Source: Chlamydiae bacterium RIFCSPHIGHO2_12_FULL_27_8 (GTDB lineage Bacteria > Chlamydiota > Chlamydiia > Chlamydiales > SM23-39). From it: 5,762 nt of DNA. The position numbers and the translations under genes were made by a program. The notes beneath the pieces were generated by a model. The model worked only from the letters and a program-made list of their open reading frames with translations. It was not told where the DNA came from and made no database searches. How positions within the stretch are numbered: the stretch's first letter is position 1; every line of letters starts with the position of its first letter. Shown here in pieces: positions 1-4,846 of this stretch. Location: assembly GCA_001796155.1 (NCBI GenBank), contig MGLU01000048.1, positions 1-5,762 of the forward strand. The letters run 5' to 3'.

Positions 1-1
1 T

Positions 2-148
2 GCTGAAGGTGCTCCTCCTGCTGTTCCTGTAGCCACTGCTGATGCTGGTGTGGGTACTCCTGCTGTTACTCCTGTAGCTGATACTGGTGCTGGTGTGGGT
101 GCTCCTACTGCTCCTGCTGCTACTCCTGTAGTTGATCCTGCTGAAAGG
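2..148 (+). repeat. Degenerate tandem Pro/Ala/Val repeat encoding the linker of the left gene
   Basis: Units of about 14-15 codons run in tandem: AVPVATADAGVGTP (20-61), AVTPVADTGAGVGAP (62-106), then a shorter, decayed unit TAPAATPVVDPAE. Codons are almost all GCT, CCT, ACT, GGT, GTA or GAT, so the locally high G+C comes from the choice of Ala, Pro and Gly, while third positions keep the A/T bias of the rest of the gene. More units probably lie left of the window. Confidence 0.85.
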
Positions 149-997
149 GACGCTTTTGATCCGGTTGGTTTTTCTGAATTTTGTGAACATAATTTTAAAA
201 CCCCAACAGACATTTATAGAGAAAAAGAGCCCTTTAAAGCATATATCCGAAAATTTAAAACAGATTTAAAGAATAGTGAAACTAAAGAGATATTTCTTAA
301 TAAAGTTTTAATTCCAAATGCTGTACGTAGGGAATATCTAAAAAGTGTATTTCTATATCCAGATTTACGTTTCATTTCTCGTTATTGTGAAGAGTTACAA
401 GATGTATTTACTTATCAAGATTTTATTAAAAATCTTGTAGAAGTTTTTTGTAATCAATTTAAAGATCAATATAACGAAACAATATATACACAAGCTCAAA
501 AGTTCGAGGAATCATTACGTACGTTATCAACACCTACTGACAAGAATATAGATGTATCATTACAACCAGAAGATTTCACTACCGAAATAATGAAAGAAAT
601 ATTTGACACGCAAAAATTTATAATTTTGAATTTAGGTACCGAAAAAATCCAATTTGATTTTTATAAAAAAATTCAAGCTACAAGTAATATCAAAGGATAT
701 GGTATATGGCCCTTAAGATTTATGGGATATTTAGAGAAATTTCAAAGCATGCAAACTAATCGAGAATGTTTATTACTTTTCATAAAAAAAAGGTTTTCTC
801 GAGCATATAATGCTTATATAAAACACCAAAAAAAATATAATGAATTGTATGATATAAAAAGGCGCTCTATTCCAGAAAATAGAGATTTACTGAAATGTCA
901 AATAGCAATGGTACGAATCGAAGAGACACATAAATCAAAATTTAATGATATTATTGACCGACGAATTGAAGTTTTAACTGATATTTTAAAAGCTTAA
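2..997 (+). CDS. Hypothetical protein with Pro/Ala/Val-rich repeat linker, 5'-partial
   Basis: I do not recognise this protein. The frame is open to the left edge, so the gene starts outside the window; 331 residues are visible. A GTG at 50 would be a possible start, but it lies inside the repeat, has no ribosome binding site and is simply a Val codon of the repeat. Visible residues 1-49 are a low-complexity linker of Ala, Pro, Val, Thr, Gly and Asp. Residues ~50-331 are non-repetitive, rich in Lys, Glu, Phe, Tyr and Ile, probably mainly helical, and very basic towards the end. I see no membrane segment or catalytic motif. It ends 40 nt before the stop of a convergent gene that has a closely related linker, so the two are probably members of one modular family. 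A secreted or host-directed protein is possible but the secretion signal, if any, would be outside the window. Function unknown. Confidence 0.85.
   Translation, partial: AEGAPPAVPVATADAGVGTPAVTPVADTGAGVGAPTAPAATPVVDPAERDAFDPVGFSEFCEHNFKTPTDIYREKEPFKAYIRKFKTDLKNSETKEIFLNKVLIPNAVRREYLKSVFLYPDLRFISRYCEELQDVFTYQDFIKNLVEVFCNQFKDQYNETIYTQAQKFEESLRTLSTPTDKNIDVSLQPEDFTTEIMKEIFDTQKFIILNLGTEKIQFDFYKKIQATSNIKGYGIWPLRFMGYLEKFQSMQTNRECLLLFIKKRFSRAYNAYIKHQKKYNELYDIKRRSIPENRDLLKCQIAMVRIEETHKSKFNDIIDRRIEVLTDILKA
59..106 (+). repeat. Inverted repeat arm A, partner at 1515-1565
   Basis: Read on the + strand, this 48-nt stretch matches the minus strand of 1515-1565 at 46 of 48 aligned bases, with one additional codon (ATA) in the partner. 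The longest identical block is 19 nt, ending in GGTGTGGGTGCTCCT; another begins CCTGCTGTTACTCCT. Both arms are read in the same frame in their genes (PAVTP, VAD, AGVGAP). Confidence 0.9.
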
Positions 998-1037
998 GTA
1001 AAAATATTTCTTAGATGTGAATTAATATAAATTTATC
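998..1037. other. Short convergent intergenic gap without a clear terminator
   Basis: The 40 nt between the two facing stop codons are A+T-rich. A 10-nt self-complementary ATAAATTTAT is present near 1029-1037, but there is no G+C stem followed by a T run on either strand, so I do not call an intrinsic terminator. Confidence 0.5.
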
Positions 1038-2291
1038 TTATAAACCATTTAAAAGATCTATTAAATTAGTTATATTATTATATGATTTAATATCTTTAAT
1101 CTCGAATGGGTTTTCTTGAGTTTCAATACCTGCAGCTTTAACTAAATTGAATAAGGAGAAAGTTGTAAAAGGTTGTATTGATTTAAGATGAGCTAATCTT
1201 TCAATAAAAATTTTTTCTTCTCTTGTTTTGAAAGTGGCTATCCATTGTGTTCTAGTTTTAATTTGATAGTTTTTAAGTTTGTTAAACAATTCTAAAACTT
1301 TCTCTTTAGAGAATGGTACATAATTAGGGCCTGTTCCGCCCCCATTCATTAAGAAATGAGCCTTTTTTATTGGAGTAGAAATACCTGTCTGTGCATAGGG
1401 TGGTTCAGTCAAAATATTTGTATTTTCTTCAATTTCACCACCAGCACCAGCACCAGCACCAGCACCAGTAGTAGGTCTTCCTCCGCCTAATGAAGTGTCG
1501 CCGGTGGTACCAGCAGGAGCACCCACACCAGCAGCGGTATCAGCTACTATAGGAGTAACAGCAGGAGCAGGAGAAGCAACAGGAGCAGGAGCTACATGAG
1601 CAGCACTGGCATCTGGCCATCCTCCGTCTGATGAAGCACCACCAGTACCAGTAGCTACAGGAGTGCCATCATCATCAGCTACAGGGGCAGGACCAGCACC
1701 ATCATCACTAGGAGCTGGAGCAGCAGCAGCATTAGGGATACCAGCACCAGGAGCTGCCGTGTCTAATGTATAATCAAATCTTATCTTGTAAGGTCCAACA
1801 ACTGTTTTTGGCTTGGTGGTTGATACGCTTCTATAATCACCTGGATTTTGAGACAATCGAGATATAAATTGAAATGCCTCGAGAATTGAGGTAATTTTGG
1901 TTGCTGTACCTTGCATAGGTTTTATAGTTTTGTGTGCTAGATTTTTATTTAATTTGATTTCATTTTTATCTAAGTCATTCATAGTTAATGATATAACATC
2001 GGACGGGTTGTCGTAATTAATTACAGTATTTTGAATATTATTATGATCTATTTTTTTTGAAGGGTATGTTTGATTATATTGAGCTATTGACGGCTCTAAT
2101 ATGTAGGCTGCAAGCTCTGCAATTGTGTTAATATGTGAAGGATTTATATTTTCAACCTCTTTCCCTGCAATATAAACGTTGACATACCAATATCTTGTGA
2201 TTTTTGTAGTTGGATTTGTATAGGCTAATGTCGGTCTTAATTTTTGACCTGCTTGGGTTGTTAAACTAACACCTATAGGGCTTGTTGTCAT
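1038..2291 (-). CDS. Hypothetical modular protein: N-domain, Ala/Pro/Gly linker, C-domain
   Basis: A complete 417-residue protein that I do not recognise. The start ATG at 2291 is supported by AAGGA six nt upstream and by a good promoter. Three parts are visible. Residues 1-177 are a folded-looking N-domain with a Thr/Ser-rich start (MTTSPIGVSLTTQ), aromatic TRYWYVNVYIAGKEV (32-46) and no signal peptide. Residues ~178-285 are a disordered Ala/Pro/Gly/Thr/Asp linker ending in a (GA)n run. Residues 286-417 are a C-domain, mostly helical, with FSKEKVLELF (327-336) and WIATFKT (350-356). No membrane segment or catalytic motif is evident. The linker shares near-identical DNA with the convergent left gene. 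The Ser/Thr-rich start without a classical signal would fit a type III-type substrate, but that is only a guess. It is likely a single-gene transcript, as its promoter lies directly upstream and the next gene diverges. Confidence 0.88.
   Translation of the reverse strand: MTTSPIGVSLTTQAGQKLRPTLAYTNPTTKITRYWYVNVYIAGKEVENINPSHINTIAELAAYILEPSIAQYNQTYPSKKIDHNNIQNTVINYDNPSDVISLTMNDLDKNEIKLNKNLAHKTIKPMQGTATKITSILEAFQFISRLSQNPGDYRSVSTTKPKTVVGPYKIRFDYTLDTAAPGAGIPNAAAAPAPSDDGAGPAPVADDDGTPVATGTGGASSDGGWPDASAAHVAPAPVASPAPAVTPIVADTAAGVGAPAGTTGDTSLGGGRPTTGAGAGAGAGGEIEENTNILTEPPYAQTGISTPIKKAHFLMNGGGTGPNYVPFSKEKVLELFNKLKNYQIKTRTQWIATFKTREEKIFIERLAHLKSIQPFTTFSLFNLVKAAGIETQENPFEIKDIKSYNNITNLIDLLNGL
1441..1468 (-). 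repeat. Hexanucleotide microsatellite, about 4.7 copies of CCAGCA
   Basis: On the + strand CCAGCA is repeated four times followed by CCAG; the coding strand reads GGTGCT repeats and gives the GAGAGAGAG run at residues 276-284. Copies are exact at the DNA level, although Gly and Ala codons could vary, which points to slippage as the origin. Because the unit is six bases, gain or loss changes linker length by two residues and does not shift the frame. Confidence 0.9.
1515..1565 (-). repeat. Inverted repeat arm B, partner at 59-106
   Basis: The minus strand encodes PAVTPIVADTAAGVGAP (residues 243-259) and matches arm A on the + strand in the left gene at 46 of 48 aligned bases, with one inserted Ile codon. 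Arms are inverted relative to each other and about 1.4 kb apart, with the 3' ends of both genes between them. Confidence 0.9.
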
Positions 2292-2296
2292 AATTA

Positions 2297-2315
2297 TTCC
2301 TTATTTATTAAGGAA
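2297..2315. promoter_or_regulatory. Perfect 7-bp dyad at the start of the modular gene
   Basis: TTCCTTA and TAAGGAA are separated by five bases. The arm next to the gene contains the AAGGA ribosome binding site (2302-2298) of the minus-strand gene, and the other arm directly abuts its -10 box. With transcription starting near 2309 the distal arm would hardly be in the mRNA, so a protein-binding operator fits better than an RNA hairpin, unless transcription comes from further upstream. Confidence 0.45.
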
Positions 2316-2344
2316 ATTATACCACATTAACATTTAAAATACAA
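2316..2344 (-). promoter_or_regulatory. Sigma-70-type promoter of the minus-strand modular gene
   Basis: On the minus strand TTGTAT (2344-2339) is followed after 17 nt by a perfect TATAAT (2321-2316), which is preceded by TGG, an extended -10. Predicted transcription start is about 2309, giving a leader of roughly 18 nt before the ATG at 2291. Confidence 0.75.
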
Positions 2345-2439
2345 TCGAAAAATATATAATTAAATTATTAATTGTATAATATAAATATTTCATTATTAGG
2401 TATTAATAAATTGTTAGCGTTTTATATAAATATAAAAAA

Positions 2440-2448
2440 TGGTATAAT
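2440..2448 (+). promoter_or_regulatory. Extended -10 promoter of the membrane-protein gene
   Basis: TGGTATAAT is a perfect extended -10 (TGn plus TATAAT at 2443-2448). At 17-nt spacing the -35 position holds only TTTTAT, a poor match, which extended -10 promoters tolerate. Predicted start of transcription is about 2455, some 16 nt before the ATG at 2471. This placement argues for the ATG rather than the TTG at 2372, which would lie upstream of the promoter. Confidence 0.55.
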
Positions 2449-2470
2449 AGATCGAAATAAAAAGGCTTAT

Positions 2471-3931
2471 ATGTCATCAATAACATTAGATATTCAAAAT
2501 ATATCTACACCTACCATGACAGATTTTAAACGTGGTATGGAAGATAGTATACTAAAATGTCAGTCGTATGGATTAAAGATTGCAGCTATTGAGCTTTTAA
2601 AAACTACCGAAATTAAAAGTGAGATTAAAAAATTTAACGCTACCCAAATTTTTTTAAGATACGAAGATACAATAGAAGAGTCAGATACAATAGAAAAGTC
2701 AAAAATTTCTTATTCTTTAGATGATAAAATTTTTCAAGAAGTCACAAATCCAAAAATTACAGAACTCTTTCAAAAAAGTGTTCTTAAATCAATTAAGTAT
2801 TTAGAGTGGTTTTCAATCACAAAAAGAGAAATTACTGTTTTAGATGATCAGCAAACACTTATAGATGATTCGAAAAATATCGTTAACAAAATTGATAAAG
2901 AAACTCTTGATAAAATCAAAAAAATTAAACCTAGATCGACAGAATGGGCTCTTTGGGTTATATGGGGAATGGAATCTAGAAACTTTTTTATAAAATTTTT
3001 TAAATCTTTTTCTATTTCTTCTAAATCTATTGAAAATTTACTTCCTTTCTTCAGTGAATATATTTTGAGTTTTACATTTTGTGTAATAGGTCTTTTTAAC
3101 GGTTTTAAAATGTTAGAAGATCATACAAGAATTCATGATAGTGAAGGTATTTCGGAAGCAAAAAATAAAATTATAAGAAATTTGATATTAATTATTGGAG
3201 GTATATTATTCATTTCTTTTTCATCTTTCGATATAGTTTCTTTTACAATCGCTTTAAGAATTGTTTTTATGCTTTCAGCTTTATATGTTGCATCAAAAAA
3301 TTACTTTTCTATGAAAATGAGCGAAAAGTTAGAAAGTAAAATCAAACTTATTTTAGAAAATACAAATTTTACAAAACAAGAAAGAGCCCAAGCTCTTTAT
3401 GTTTATTTAAAAAGCAAAGTTACTGTAAGTGATAAAGAATGTTTAGAGATTATTAAAGATATCAATACAAATTATATAGTAGATCCCATTAGTGAAGAAA
3501 CTGCAAATCTGCATGTTAAAAATACAAAAATAAAAAAAGAAATTTTACATAAGTTGATTACTAAAAATAAAAGACTTTCTAGAAGAATAGGGTCAGAAGC
3601 CGTAGAAATGATTATAAATGCTGAAGATAGTATTGCTTATGATTTTGAAAAAATGAAAATATTAATAACAAAAGTTATTAATGGAATAAATGCTCAAAAA
3701 AAACAAAATTTTTGGATTGGTATATCAATATTTTGTCAGGCTATTGAAATATTTTTAATGATTTTTGATAGAGTGTTAGTAGCTAGTACTTTTGGTTATT
3801 TATCAAGCTTAATAACAATAATCCTATTAGGAGCTTACTTCTACGGAAAATATTTTAGTTACAGCGAAAAAAATAAAATTAATTATCCTACAAAAGAATT
3901 TATAAGTCTTTTAGGCAATCCGGATCTTTAA
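2471..3931 (+). CDS. Hypothetical multi-pass membrane protein
   Basis: I do not recognise this 486-residue protein. The frame could open at a TTG at 2372 (33 residues more), but I chose ATG 2471 because AAAGG lies five nt upstream and an extended -10 promoter sits just before it. Residues 1-190 are soluble and charged, with a six-residue duplication (DTIEES/DTIEKS, 66-77). Hydrophobic segments at about 195-212, 236-251 and 254-275 form one membrane cluster. A charged, helical stretch of about 135 residues (276-410) follows, then two more segments at about 412-432 and 436-458, and a short polar tail. No signal peptide, transporter signature or catalytic motif is evident. Five segments would put the two ends on opposite sides of the membrane, if all five are real. 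The recombinase gene follows after 30 nt and could be co-transcribed, though a functional link is not implied. Confidence 0.85.
   Translation: MSSITLDIQNISTPTMTDFKRGMEDSILKCQSYGLKIAAIELLKTTEIKSEIKKFNATQIFLRYEDTIEESDTIEKSKISYSLDDKIFQEVTNPKITELFQKSVLKSIKYLEWFSITKREITVLDDQQTLIDDSKNIVNKIDKETLDKIKKIKPRSTEWALWVIWGMESRNFFIKFFKSFSISSKSIENLLPFFSEYILSFTFCVIGLFNGFKMLEDHTRIHDSEGISEAKNKIIRNLILIIGGILFISFSSFDIVSFTIALRIVFMLSALYVASKNYFSMKMSEKLESKIKLILENTNFTKQERAQALYVYLKSKVTVSDKECLEIIKDINTNYIVDPISEETANLHVKNTKIKKEILHKLITKNKRLSRRIGSEAVEMIINAEDSIAYDFEKMKILITKVINGINAQKKQNFWIGISIFCQAIEIFLMIFDRVLVASTFGYLSSLITIILLGAYFYGKYFSYSEKNKINYPTKEFISLLGNPDL
2665..2700 (+). repeat. 18-bp tandem duplication within the membrane-protein gene
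   Basis: Two adjacent 18-nt copies (2665-2682 and 2683-2700) differ at one base. They encode DTIEES and DTIEKS, an in-frame duplication of six codons in the soluble N-terminal part, which looks recent. Confidence 0.9.
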
Positions 3932-3961
3932 AATATTTCAATATTAGATTATTCTAAAATA

Positions 3962-4846
3962 ATGGAAGATTTGAGTTTTTTTGTTTCAGGTTTTATAAAT
4001 TATTTGCAATCGGAAAAAGGCCTTTTAAAAAATAGTATTGAAGCTTATTTTAGAGATATTTCAAACTTTAAAGCATTTCTTATAAAAAAAAATATTAAAA
4101 ATTTTTCAAAAGTTACAGAAAATTTAATAATCGAATATTTGGATTTTTTAAAAAATAAAAGTTTAGCCTCTTCAACAATTTGTAGAAATTTTGTAGTCAT
4201 AAAAGTTTTTTTCAGGTTTTTAAAAAAAGAAGGGGAAATTAAAAATGATATTAGTAGATATTTTGATATGCCAAGAATTTGGCAGCTTTTGCCAAATGTT
4301 TTAACATCTTTTGAAGTTGAATCACTTCTAAAAACACCGGATATCAATACAAAATTAGGATGTAGAGATAAGGCAATTTTAGAGCTTATTTATGCTACAG
4401 GAATTAGAGTCTCTGAAGCTTGCACTATAAAAATATTGGACATTAAGGATAATTTTATAAAAGTTAAAGGCAAAGGAAATAAAGATAGATTTGTTCCAAT
4501 CGGAAAAAAAGCTTTAGAAGCTATAGATTACTATCTGATAAATTTCAGAAAAGATTCTAAAAATGAAAATGATTTTTTGTTCCTTTCAAAAAATAATAAA
4601 AAAATTGATCGCATAACCATTTTTTTAATGGTTAAAGATTATGCTAAAAAAGCAGATATTAAAAAAAATATCTCTCCTCATACCTTAAGACACTCTTTTG
4701 CTACTCATCTTTTGGAAAACGGAGCGGATTTAAGACTTATACAAGATATGCTCGGCCATAGCGATATATCTACAACAGATAAATATACTCACATTTCAAA
4801 AAAACACCTTTTAAAAACTTTTGAGAAATTTCACCCAAGACCCTAG
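3962..4846 (+). CDS. xerD: Tyrosine recombinase XerC/XerD, XerD-like
   Basis: A site-specific recombinase of the tyrosine family; XerC/XerD pairs resolve chromosome dimers at dif near the replication terminus. The 294 residues match the usual Xer length. The N-terminal core-binding domain covers about residues 1-95; the catalytic domain about 112-290. All catalytic residues are visible: Arg149 in ATGIRVSE, Lys171 in GKGNKDR, His240 and Arg243 in SPHTLRHSFATHLL, His266 in LGHSDISTT, and the nucleophile Tyr275 in DKYTHI. The C-terminus HPRP is like the HPRA of E. coli XerD, which favours XerD over XerC, though the pair can be hard to separate without a tree. ATG 3962 is the natural start for the family, but no Shine-Dalgarno sequence is seen before it. 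It sits 30 nt after the membrane gene on the same strand and shares its stop tetranucleotide with gatB. An integrase of a mobile element is less likely given the standard Xer length and the housekeeping neighbour. Confidence 0.93.
   Translation: MEDLSFFVSGFINYLQSEKGLLKNSIEAYFRDISNFKAFLIKKNIKNFSKVTENLIIEYLDFLKNKSLASSTICRNFVVIKVFFRFLKKEGEIKNDISRYFDMPRIWQLLPNVLTSFEVESLLKTPDINTKLGCRDKAILELIYATGIRVSEACTIKILDIKDNFIKVKGKGNKDRFVPIGKKALEAIDYYLINFRKDSKNENDFLFLSKNNKKIDRITIFLMVKDYAKKADIKKNISPHTLRHSFATHLLENGADLRLIQDMLGHSDISTTDKYTHISKKHLLKTFEKFHPRP
4843..4846. other. Shared palindromic stop: CTAG ends both xerD and gatB
   Basis: xerD stops with TAG at 4844-4846; gatB stops with TAG on the minus strand at 4845-4843. 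The self-complementary CTAG serves both, so the two coding regions overlap by four bases and there is no untranslated space between them. No intrinsic terminator hairpin is apparent, so transcripts probably run into the opposing gene. Confidence 0.9.

Larger units (their letters stand above)
1437..1760 (-). repeat. Ala/Pro/Gly/Thr/Asp-rich linker tract
   Basis: This encodes residues ~178-285 of the convergent modular protein. A hand count gives 136 G or C in the 240 bases 1441-1680 (57%), against 12 of 60 in 1921-1980 (20%). The rise is explained by GCN, CCN and GGN codons, most of them ending in T or A. The tract combines PAP/APA blocks, acidic SDDG and ADDDG blocks, two SxxGGxP motifs 47 residues apart, the arm shared with the left gene, and a terminal (GA)n run. 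Confidence 0.85.

Noticed and set aside
50..52. GTG as the start of the left gene
   Set aside because: The same frame is open to the window edge and continues the repeat pattern; there is no ribosome binding site in front of this codon.
1437..1760. Horizontally acquired segment because of higher G+C
   Set aside because: The rise is due to Ala, Pro and Gly codons; most third positions still end in A or T, matching the host bias.
1437..1760. CRISPR-like array
   Set aside because: The repeats are irregular, in frame, degenerate at protein level and have no spacers of constant length.
2372..2470. TTG start giving 33 extra N-terminal residues on the membrane protein
   Set aside because: No ribosome binding site precedes it, and it lies upstream of the extended -10 promoter; ATG 2471 has AAAGG at good spacing.
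4045..4347. Minus-strand open frame of about 100 codons
   Set aside because: It lies antisense within the well-supported recombinase gene and encodes nothing recognisable.
3962..4846. Recombinase as the dedicated invertase or integrase of a mobile element
   Set aside because: Its length, motifs and C-terminus fit a chromosomal Xer protein, and no attachment sites or element boundaries were seen around it.
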